Below are positions 1 through 5,494 of a DNA stretch of 5,705 bases, one piece after another. A program made the position numbers and the translations under genes. The stretch covers positions 1-5,705 of the forward strand of contig SLSH01000167.1 of assembly GCA_007130555.1 (NCBI GenBank), in the 5' to 3' direction. Numbering within the stretch: the first letter of the stretch is position 1; the number at the start of each line of letters is the position of its first letter. Below the pieces are notes generated by a model. The model made no database searches, was not told the DNA's origin, and saw only the letters and a program-made list of their open reading frames with translations. Origin of the DNA: Bacteroidales bacterium. Lineage in GTDB: Bacteria; Bacteroidota; Bacteroidia; Bacteroidales; ML635J-15.

Positions 1-1554
1 GGAGGAACTCAGGTTGCAAGTAATACAAACAGTTATACTCCTGATGATACAAATGCAGGAGTTTATACTTACTATGCAGAGGTTGTAGAAATAATATCGG
101 GCTGTACAAGTAGCAGAATACCTGTAACTTTAACAATACATGCAATACCGCTTATTGATAATCCTGATGATGTTTTCGCCTGTGATATTTATATACTTCC
201 TCCTTTAACAAATGGAAATTATTTTACAGGACCAGATGGTACGGGAGCTCCGTTATTTGCAGGTAATTCTATTGTTAATGACATAACAATTTATGTATAT
301 GCAGAAACCGGAACAGTTCCGAACTGTTATGCGGAAAATAGTTTTACTGTTACTCTGATTGAAAGCCCTCCGGCTGATGCTCCTGCTAATGTAACAGCCT
401 GTGATAATTATATTCTTCCCGCATTAACAAACGGAAATTACTTTACCGCTCCAAATGGCGGAGGTACTGCATTGTTTGCAAATGATATAATATCAAGTAC
501 CCAGACAATTTATGTATATGCAGCAACCGATACTGAGCCGAACTGTTATGCGGAAAACAGTTTTCTTGTTACCATATATCAAACACCAAATGCAAGTATT
601 TATCCGGCAGGACCATTTTGCCTTGAAGATCCTTCTGTAAATCTTACGGCAGTGAGTTCAGGAGGTACCTGGTCGGGTGACGGAATAACCGATTCAATAG
701 CAGGAATTTTTGACCCCGGTACAGCCGGCGTAGGAAGTCATGTAATTACATATCAGATTACAGCAAACAACTGTACAGGTACAGGTCAAATTACTATTCA
801 TGTATATGATGAAGTTGAAGTATTTATTGACCCTGCAGGACCATTCTGTCATTATGATGAATTAACGGTTCAGTTAAATGCAACTCCCGAAGGAGGATAC
901 TGGACAGGCTATTATGTCGATGATTACGACGGAGTGTTTGATGCCGGTACGGCAGGACCGGGAATTTATGATATCAAATATACTATCGGAGGAGCTTGCG
1001 GAGATACAGACACCGTTACAGTTGTCGTTTATCCGGGCAAAATTAGTGCAACTCTTGTAATTATAAATCCTTCGTGTTATGGCTTTGAAGATGCATATAT
1101 AGAAATTTCAACAACCGGAGGAACACCTCCTTATACATATTTGTTAGAAGACAAAGAATATGAAAATACTAACTATGTTTCAGGATTAGGTGTCGGACAA
1201 TACGAAATTACTATTGTTGATGTAAATGGATGTACAGGATATGCTTCAGCTTTAGTTGTTGATGGTATAGAAGATTGTATAAAAATTCCAAATGCCTTTA
1301 CTCCTAACGGAGACGGTGTAAATGACTCGTGGATTATTGAAAATATCGAATACTACGCTTATCATTATATTAAAGTATTTAACAGATGGGGACAAGAGGT
1401 TTACAGCGGAAAACACGGTGATGAACCATGGGACGGAACTTATCAGGGCACAGGAAAACCTCTGCCGACAGCTCCTTATTTATATGTTATAAATCTTAAT
1501 GTATCGGGAGCAGATAATGATTCGTTTGTAGGTATAGTAACATTGATTTATTAA
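1..1554 (+). CDS. T9SS-exported multi-Ig surface protein with type B (gliding motility-associated) C-terminal domain; 5'-partial
   Basis: The frame is open from base 1 with no stop, so the N-terminus and signal peptide lie outside the window; the visible part is 517 residues ending at TAA. The internal ATG at 472 falls inside a repeat and is not a credible start. In order: the end of an Ig-like domain (residues about 1-50); two tandem Cys-containing repeats (about 61-193, LTNGNYFT and PNCYAENSF in both); two PAGPFC Ig/PKD-like repeats (about 202-345); a SprB-type repeat (about 350-413, with NPSCY, GGTPPY and VDVNGCTGY); and the sorting domain (about 427-517) with IPNAFTPNGDGVND at 429-442, VFNRWGQEVY and PWDGT. 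In Bacteroidota this last domain directs export by the type IX secretion system and attachment to, or release at, the cell surface. An adhesin or gliding-related role is plausible, but the ligand is unknown. The gene ends 20 bases from the convergent gene and no strong terminator lies between them. Confidence 0.93.
   Translation, partial: GGTQVASNTNSYTPDDTNAGVYTYYAEVVEIISGCTSSRIPVTLTIHAIPLIDNPDDVFACDIYILPPLTNGNYFTGPDGTGAPLFAGNSIVNDITIYVYAETGTVPNCYAENSFTVTLIESPPADAPANVTACDNYILPALTNGNYFTAPNGGGTALFANDIISSTQTIYVYAATDTEPNCYAENSFLVTIYQTPNASIYPAGPFCLEDPSVNLTAVSSGGTWSGDGITDSIAGIFDPGTAGVGSHVITYQITANNCTGTGQITIHVYDEVEVFIDPAGPFCHYDELTVQLNATPEGGYWTGYYVDDYDGVFDAGTAGPGIYDIKYTIGGACGDTDTVTVVVYPGKISATLVIINPSCYGFEDAYIEISTTGGTPPYTYLLEDKEYENTNYVSGLGVGQYEITIVDVNGCTGYASALVVDGIEDCIKIPNAFTPNGDGVNDSWIIENIEYYAYHYIKVFNRWGQEVYSGKHGDEPWDGTYQGTGKPLPTAPYLYVINLNVSGADNDSFVGIVTLIY
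181..579 (+). repeat. Two in-frame tandem repeats, 219-base period, within the surface protein
   Basis: Unit 1 (181-360 in the aligned part) and unit 2 (400-579) are in register at 219 bases (73 codons). Both begin with TGTGAT (Cys-Asp) and share YILP, LTNGNYFT, TIYVYA and PNCYAENSF. By hand alignment about 40 of 60 residues are identical. At DNA level the 20 bases starting at 319 recur exactly at 538. This looks like a fairly recent internal duplication of one Ig-like module; further copies may lie upstream of the window. Confidence 0.9.
604..1035 (+). repeat. Two PAGPFC Ig/PKD-like repeats, 228-base period, within the surface protein
   Basis: The motif PAGPFC is encoded at 604-621 and again at 832-849, giving a 76-residue period. 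Both units continue with a GG(T/Y)W(S/T)G turn, a G-(I/V)-FD-GTAG-G segment and an I-Y-I beta strand. They are more diverged from each other than the 219-base pair is, which suggests an older duplication. Such units are common in long Bacteroidota secreted proteins and probably act as spacers. Confidence 0.85.
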
Positions 1555-1574
1555 CAGGAATTGTTTTAGGTTAA

Positions 1575-2354
1575 TTAAAATTTTATCCTGACCTGTAGTT
1601 TTGTTGATAAATTAAGTAATTTACATAATTTTGCGTCTCTTATTGCGATTTCAAGTAAATCCAATGAATTAAATAAACATAAAATACTACCTGTTTCAAC
1701 ATCCTTATATGAATTTGAAATTGAATTAATTTTTATAGAACTGTTTTCAATACTTAATAAAAAATTCTTTCCGGAAATGTATTTGTCAAAAATATCTTTG
1801 GTAATATTTGTAATCGCATTTTGATAAGAATCAATATAAATAATCGTAGCATTTATTTCATTTTTGTCAATTTGAGGTAATAACCGAGGCTTACGAACAA
1901 CATCAGGTAAAGAATTGCCAATTTCTTTTATATCACCGTTTTTTAAAATAAAACTTACAATATCACAAAATACACTAAGTTCGGGAAATGTAGAACCCGT
2001 ATAATTATTTCCCGTATCCGGTTTGACAACAATTTCAGGTTTATTATCAAAAATAAGTCCCAAACTGCCGTTATCATTTGCAATAAAATACTGTTCTTCG
2101 TATTTTGCAACGGCAAAATGTTCATTATCATCCAATTCACTATTTACTGCAAAAATATGTATTGTGCCCGCAGGGAATTTATTATAAACACTTTTTAAAA
2201 TAAATGCAGCCTGAATATGATTAAAAGTTTGTATAGAATTACTAATATCAATAAAATTAACATCCGCAATTTTTGATAAAATCGACGCTTTTACAGCTCC
2301 CGAATAATAATCGCTGTTGTGCCAATCGCTCGTTAATGTTACTAATTTAGTCAA
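1575..2354 (-). CDS. SAM hydroxide adenosyltransferase-fold protein (DUF62 family), atypical active site
   Basis: This is a 259-residue cytosolic protein of the DUF62 / SAM-dependent halogenase fold. Characterised members split S-adenosylmethionine with water to adenosine and methionine. N-domain marks are LTSDW near the start (family LTTDFG), FIDISN at 34-39, the FPAGTIHIFAVN strand at 60-71 and IANDNG at 91-96 (family aPDNG). C-domain marks are YIDSYQNAITNI at 173-184 (family vDrfGNlxTNI), where the Asp and Asn that bind adenosine are kept, and LEIAI at 234-238. The Asp, Arg and His that activate water in the archaeal enzyme align with Asn71, Glu78 and Pro124, so activity as a hydrolase is doubtful. 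The start codon is TTG at 2354-2352: no ATG occurs in frame, an in-frame TAA lies 24 bases upstream, and this start puts the first beta strand at the N-terminus as in relatives. The gene is divergent from phoH and convergent with the surface protein gene. Family membership is secure; function is not. Confidence 0.88.
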   Translation of the reverse strand: MTKLVTLTSDWHNSDYYSGAVKASILSKIADVNFIDISNSIQTFNHIQAAFILKSVYNKFPAGTIHIFAVNSELDDNEHFAVAKYEEQYFIANDNGSLGLIFDNKPEIVVKPDTGNNYTGSTFPELSVFCDIVSFILKNGDIKEIGNSLPDVVRKPRLLPQIDKNEINATIIYIDSYQNAITNITKDIFDKYISGKNFLLSIENSSIKINSISNSYKDVETGSILCLFNSLDLLEIAIRDAKLCKLLNLSTKLQVRIKF

Positions 2355-2436
2355 TTTAATAAATTCTAAAAAATGTTAATAAACTATCTCAAAAAAAAAC
2401 AGTTTAAAGTTAAAAAATAGTTTAATTTGCAAAATA

Positions 2437-2444
2437 CAAATATA
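2437..2444 (-). promoter_or_regulatory. Candidate Bacteroidota -7 element for the DUF62 gene
   Basis: Read on the minus strand this is TATATTTG, an exact match to the TAnnTTTG -7 consensus of the Bacteroidota primary sigma factor. Transcription would start near 2430 and leave a leader of about 75 bases before the TTG start. No convincing TTTG -33 element lies at the usual distance, and the region is very AT-rich, so a chance match is possible. Confidence 0.45.
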
Positions 2445-2459
2445 TTATAAATTTTATAG

Positions 2460-3404
2460 ATGACAGAAAAAAGTATTTTTATTGATATTCAGGATTTAAG
2501 TAAATTTTTTGGAATTAGAGAAGCAAACCTTGAGTTAATAAAAAGATATTTCCCTAAACTCAAAATTATCAGCAGGGGAGACGAAATAAAACTAATCGGT
2601 GATGAAAATGAAATTATTGAGTTCGAAAAAAAACTTGATTTATTAATAACTCATTTTGATAAATTTAACAGTTTAAATATAAACGATGTTAAAGAAATTC
2701 TTGATAATAAAACCAATGAGTTATTACCTGATGTTGAAAAAGGAATTCTGTTATATAGCGTAACAAGCAAACCTATTACTGCTAGGACAAAAAATCAGAA
2801 ATTATTAATTGAAGAGTATAAAAAAAATGACCTGCTGTTTGCAATAGGACCGGCAGGAACAGGAAAAACTTATACGGCAATAGCACTTGCCGTAAGAGCA
2901 CTGAAGGAAAGAGCCGTTAAACGCATAATCTTAAGCAGACCGGCTGTCGAAGCAGGCGAAAATCTAGGCTTTTTGCCGGGAGATTTAAGAGAAAAATTAG
3001 ACCCATACCTGCAACCTCTTTATGATGCTCTGCTGGATATGATTCCACATAAAAAACTTGAAAAATATATCGAAGAAAAAATTATCCAGATTGCCCCGCT
3101 TGCTTTTATGAGAGGACGAACTCTAAACGACTCTTTTGTTATTCTGGACGAAGGACAAAATGCTACTCACGGACAATTAAAGATGTTCTTGACTAGAATG
3201 GGCGAAACTTCTAAATTTATTGTAACGGGAGATTTAACACAAATAGATCTTCTTAATAAATCAGAATCAGGATTATTAACGGCTCAGAAACTCTTTAAAG
3301 GTATAGAAGGACTTTCTTTTGTTGAATTTGACAGAGGAGATATAATTCGTCATAAATTAGTTAATAGAATAGTTGAGGCATACGAAAACGAAAAATCAAA
3401 ATAA
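2460..3404 (+). CDS. phoH: PhoH family ATPase (PhoH/PhoL type)
   Basis: A 314-residue cytosolic P-loop ATPase of normal length for the PhoH/PhoL (YbeZ) family. These proteins are linked to RNA metabolism and ribosome maturation, often with the RNase YbeY, though their exact substrate is unsettled. An N-terminal region of about 100 residues (KH-like in the family) is followed by the PhoH domain: Walker A GPAGTGKT at 130-137, SRPAVEAGE at 159-167, GFLPGD at 170-175, PLAFMRGRT at 213-221, Walker B VILDEGQN at 227-234, KMFLTRMG at 241-248, TGDLTQIDL at 256-264 and the C-terminal RHKLVNRIVEAYE. Walker B reads DEGQN where most relatives have DEAQN; the catalytic Asp-Glu pair is intact. The ATG at 2460 gives a family-like N-terminus and has only AT-rich sequence before it, as usual in Bacteroidota. 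No ybeY follows, and the next gene is 254 bases away, so it is probably transcribed alone. Confidence 0.95.
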   Translation: MTEKSIFIDIQDLSKFFGIREANLELIKRYFPKLKIISRGDEIKLIGDENEIIEFEKKLDLLITHFDKFNSLNINDVKEILDNKTNELLPDVEKGILLYSVTSKPITARTKNQKLLIEEYKKNDLLFAIGPAGTGKTYTAIALAVRALKERAVKRIILSRPAVEAGENLGFLPGDLREKLDPYLQPLYDALLDMIPHKKLEKYIEEKIIQIAPLAFMRGRTLNDSFVILDEGQNATHGQLKMFLTRMGETSKFIVTGDLTQIDLLNKSESGLLTAQKLFKGIEGLSFVEFDRGDIIRHKLVNRIVEAYENEKSK

Positions 3405-3502
3405 TTGCCCGAAAGATAATAAGAACAATTTCAAAAAAAAAACTCTCCTAAAATTCGTAATAAAATCCCGTGTTTTCTAAGATTAATAATATTTAAGCCA
3501 AA

Positions 3503-3540
3503 ATGTCATTATAATTAATTTTGTATATGTCATTATGGCA
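3503..3540 (+). promoter_or_regulatory. Repeated ATGTCATTAT with near-palindromic TGTCAT-T-ATGGCA; possible operator
   Basis: ATGTCATTAT occurs at 3503-3512 and exactly again at 3527-3536, 24 bases apart. The second copy continues into TGTCATTATGGCA (3528-3540), whose 6-base arms TGTCAT and ATGGCA are reverse complements at five of six positions around a central T. A half-site plus a nearly full site upstream of a chaperone gene is the layout expected of a regulator binding region. No regulator is identified here, so the role is inferred. Confidence 0.4.
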
Positions 3541-3550
3541 GTCAGGTAGC
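3536..3550 (+). promoter_or_regulatory. Sigma-54-like -24/-12 element (weak candidate)
   Basis: TGGCAGTCAGGTAGC matches the sigma-54 pattern TGGCAC-N5-TTGC at eight of its ten fixed positions, with the essential GG (3537-3538) and GC (3549-3550) exactly ten bases apart. A start near 3562 would give a leader of about 96 bases for the small heat-shock gene. It shares bases with the near-palindrome, so the GG may simply belong to that operator. No sigma-54 activator gene is in view. Confidence 0.3.
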
Positions 3551-3570
3551 GGTTTTTGTGCAATTATTTC

Positions 3571-3597
3571 TTGATTTTGAAAACGGTATTATACTTG
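3571..3597 (+). promoter_or_regulatory. Candidate primary-sigma promoter for the small heat-shock gene
   Basis: TTG at 3571-3573 is followed after 16 bases by TATACTTG at 3590-3597, which fits TAnnTTTG at all fixed positions but one. Spacing is somewhat shorter than the usual 19 or so. The start would be near 3604, with a leader of about 55 bases. Confidence 0.35.
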
Positions 3598-3644
3598 ATA
3601 TTAAAGAAATGAATAACAAAACAAAATGTTTAACTAAAAATTAT

Positions 3645-3650
3645 AGGAGG
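3645..3650 (+). promoter_or_regulatory. Perfect AGGAGG ribosome binding site of the small heat-shock gene
   Basis: AGGAGG lies eight bases before the ATG at 3659, a textbook Shine-Dalgarno placement. None of the other gene starts in this window has one, and Bacteroidota generally make little use of it. This fixes the start codon and suggests unusually strong or specially controlled translation. Confidence 0.85.
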
Positions 3651-3658
3651 ACCAAATT

Positions 3659-4078
3659 ATGTTACTAAAAGCAAGAAACAACGGAAGTTTTTTACCATCT
3701 GTTTTTGATGAGTTTTTTAACGACCTTAGAGCCGAAGATAGTGGTATCTCTTTTTCTAAACCGGATTTTAATGTTTACGAAACCGATAAAGAATTTGTAA
3801 TTGAAGCCGCTATTCCGGGACTCGAAAAGAAAGATTTTCAGATTGAAGTAAATAATAATGTATTAAGTATTTCAAGCGAGAAAGAAGCAAAATCCGAAAA
3901 TAAAGATAAGAAATACTATTACAGAGGATTTTCTTACGGAAGTTTTAAAAAATCATATTCTTTGCCCGAAAACGCAAACAGCGATAAAATCGAAGCAAAT
4001 TACGAAAACGGTATATTGAAAATTAATGTACCCAAAGAAAAAGAGGTAAAACTAAGTCGTCAGATAAAAATAGGATAA
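3659..4078 (+). CDS. hsp20: Small heat-shock protein (Hsp20 / alpha-crystallin family)
   Basis: A 139-residue ATP-independent holdase chaperone of usual bacterial length; family members form cytosolic oligomers that bind unfolding proteins for later refolding by DnaK/ClpB. A short N-terminal arm (1-33, LPSVFDEFFNDL) precedes the alpha-crystallin domain (about 34-127), which shows PDFNVYET at its start, AIPGLEKKDF at 51-60, VLSISSE at 68-74, the RGFSYGSFKKSYSLPE segment at 89-104 and the signature NGILKINVPK at 117-126. The C-terminal IKI at 136-138 is the I-x-I anchor that docks into a neighbouring subunit. Translation starts at the ATG placed by AGGAGG. The gene appears to be a single-gene unit: a long regulatory gap precedes it and a strong terminator follows. 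Heat or stress control is expected from the family; the operator-like repeats upstream are the only direct hint in the sequence. Confidence 0.96.
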   Translation: MLLKARNNGSFLPSVFDEFFNDLRAEDSGISFSKPDFNVYETDKEFVIEAAIPGLEKKDFQIEVNNNVLSISSEKEAKSENKDKKYYYRGFSYGSFKKSYSLPENANSDKIEANYENGILKINVPKEKEVKLSRQIKIG

Positions 4079-4105
4079 GAGCAGAAGATAAAATGGTAAA
4101 AAACG

Positions 4106-4139
4106 AAAAAAGGATAGTTAGATTAACTGTCCTTTTTTT
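4106..4139 (+). terminator. Rho-independent terminator after the small heat-shock gene
   Basis: The arm 4106-4120 (AAAAAAGGATAGTTA) pairs with 4124-4138 (TAACTGTCCTTTTTT) around a GAT loop. All positions are Watson-Crick except one T-G wobble (4115/4129). The 3' arm ends in a run of seven T. It begins 28 bases after the stop codon and separates this gene from the channel gene. The A and T tracts would let the stem form on either strand, but no convergent gene needs it. Confidence 0.88.
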
Positions 4140-4156
4140 ATAACACCTAAATTGTA

Positions 4157-4164
4157 TATATTTG
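4157..4164 (+). promoter_or_regulatory. Bacteroidota -7 promoter element of the channel gene
   Basis: TATATTTG matches TAnnTTTG exactly and lies just after the terminator. Transcription would start near 4171, giving a leader of about 22 bases. The -33 region, about 20 bases upstream, is only T-rich (the terminator tail) rather than a clear TTTG. Confidence 0.55.
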
Positions 4165-4192
4165 TTCCCTGATTATAAATTTATTCTGAACT

Positions 4193-5464
4193 ATGAAAAA
4201 TAATCTTATTTACATTATCCAGGACTGGCTGGCAGTTCTTGGGGTGTCCGGGCAATTATCCGAAATTTTATCGGTTACAATTATAATAGCAACTATAGCA
4301 GTATTAAGCTGGCTTGCAAATTATTTGACAAAAAATATTTTGTTGAAAATAGTCACTCGATTGGTTAAAAAAACAAAAACACAATTGGATGATATACTGC
4401 TGGAGAAAAAAGTATTTCACAAACTTTCGCATTTTGCTCCGGCTATCATAATATATTTTACCATCGAATTTGCATTTCCCGATGCACCCGGAACTGTTGC
4501 CTTTCTCAAACAGTTGACATTTATTTACATGCTCTTTGTTTGTTTACTGGTTATAAACGCTTTTTTAAGTGCGATTAATAGTATATATGATATAACAATA
4601 GGAAAAAACAAAGGCACAAGCATTAAAAGTTATATTCAGGTTTTAAAAATTATTATTACAATAATTTTTATATTGATTATGTTATCACTTTTACTCAACA
4701 AAGAAATCGGCTATTTCCTAACAGGTATGGGGGCTATGACGGCAATTTTTATGTTAGTTTTTAAAGATTCTATACTCGGATTGGTTGGGGGGATACAGCT
4801 TACAACTAACGATATGATTAGAATTGGAGACTGGATAGAAATGCCAAGCAGAAATGCAGACGGAGACGTTATAGAAGTTACTCTAAATACAGTGAAAATA
4901 AGAAATTTTGATATGACAATCTCAACAATTCCAACTTATGCATTGGTATCTGAATCATATAGAAATTGGAGAGGAATGTCTGAGTCCGGAGGCAGAAGAA
5001 TAATGAGAAATATTTACATAGACCAAAAAAGTGTAAAATTTTGCACTCAAGAAATGCTTGATAAATTTTCTGAATTTTATTTATTAAAAGATTATATTGC
5101 AACCAAAATTACTGAGATAGAAGAATATAATAAAAAACACGGATTAATAAATAACACCGTTGTTAATGGAAGAAAATTAACTAATTTAGGTATGTTCAGA
5201 CAATATATAAAAATGTATTTAAAAAACAATCAAAATATAAATCAGGATATGTTGTCATTAGTAAGACACTTAGCGATATCTGAAAAAGGTATCCCAATGC
5301 AAGTTTATACTTTTAGCAGATTAAAATCTTGGCCAGAATATGAGGCTGTTCAAGCTGATATATTTGACCATTTATTAGCAATTATTCCTGAGTTTGAATT
5401 AAAAGTTTTTCAACTCCCAACAGGAGAGGACATTAAAGAAATTGCAAGCTTATATTCAAAATAA
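4193..5464 (+). CDS. MscS-family mechanosensitive ion channel, YbdG/MscM type
   Basis: A 423-residue inner-membrane protein close in length to E. coli YbdG. Channels of this family open under membrane tension to release solutes on osmotic downshock; YbdG gives only weak conductance and has been linked to stress sensing. About five hydrophobic helices can be read: 24-45, 80-96, 104-128, 148-168 and the pore-lining helix about 174-204 (TGMGAMTAIFMLVFKDSILG, then LVGGIQL). The MscS beta domain follows, with DMIRIGDWIEMP at 207-218, GDVIEVTLNTVKIRNFD at 224-240 and the ISTIPTYALVSESYRNW stretch. A long cytosolic C-terminal part carries the YbdG-like IYIDQKSVKFC (274-284) and a tail rich in charged residues. 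The ATG at 4193 follows a promoter and lacks a Shine-Dalgarno. The next gene starts 30 bases downstream, so the two are probably co-transcribed. The YbdG assignment rests on the beta domain and the IDQKS motif recalled from that family. Confidence 0.93.
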   Translation: MKNNLIYIIQDWLAVLGVSGQLSEILSVTIIIATIAVLSWLANYLTKNILLKIVTRLVKKTKTQLDDILLEKKVFHKLSHFAPAIIIYFTIEFAFPDAPGTVAFLKQLTFIYMLFVCLLVINAFLSAINSIYDITIGKNKGTSIKSYIQVLKIIITIIFILIMLSLLLNKEIGYFLTGMGAMTAIFMLVFKDSILGLVGGIQLTTNDMIRIGDWIEMPSRNADGDVIEVTLNTVKIRNFDMTISTIPTYALVSESYRNWRGMSESGGRRIMRNIYIDQKSVKFCTQEMLDKFSEFYLLKDYIATKITEIEEYNKKHGLINNTVVNGRKLTNLGMFRQYIKMYLKNNQNINQDMLSLVRHLAISEKGIPMQVYTFSRLKSWPEYEAVQADIFDHLLAIIPEFELKVFQLPTGEDIKEIASLYSK

Positions 5465-5494
5465 TTATTTATTAGAGTTTAATAAAATTAAATT

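Larger units (their letters stand above)
3405..3658 (+). other. 254-base intergenic region upstream of the small heat-shock gene
   Basis: No convincing gene or RNA is visible. The region starts with a ten-A tract (3433-3442) and has no obvious terminator for phoH. It holds a repeated ATGTCATTAT, a near-palindrome with an overlapping sigma-54-like motif, a candidate -33/-7 pair and a strong ribosome binding site, each listed separately. Two tiny open frames (3527-3574, 15 codons; 3609-3668, 19 codons) have no ribosome binding site. Confidence 0.7.

Noticed and set aside
472..1554. Surface protein starting at the ATG at 472
   Set aside because: The same frame is open to base 1 and encodes the preceding copy of the same repeat, so this ATG is internal.
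1555..1591. CAGGA / TCCTG inverted repeat as a terminator between the convergent genes
   Set aside because: Only five-base arms with a loop of more than 25 bases and no T run; not a credible terminator.
2380..2424. Inverted repeat TAAACTAT / ATAGTTTA in the divergent intergenic region
   Set aside because: Eight-base arms 29 bases apart in very AT-rich sequence; no other support for a hairpin or operator.
2422..2429. TTAATTTG as a -7 element for phoH
   Set aside because: It differs from TAnnTTTG at the conserved A and has no matching -33 element, so it is too weak to annotate although the location is reasonable.
3527..3574. 15-codon open frame upstream of the small heat-shock gene
   Set aside because: It lies on the near-palindrome, has no ribosome binding site and shows no recognisable product.
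3609..3668. 19-codon upstream open frame overlapping the start of the small heat-shock gene
   Set aside because: A leader-peptide role is possible, since it reads through the AGGAGG as two rare Arg codons, but it has no ribosome binding site and can be explained as chance in AT-rich DNA.
4093..4143. 16-codon open frame between the small heat-shock gene and the channel gene
   Set aside because: It is almost entirely the terminator stem and tail; no ribosome binding site.
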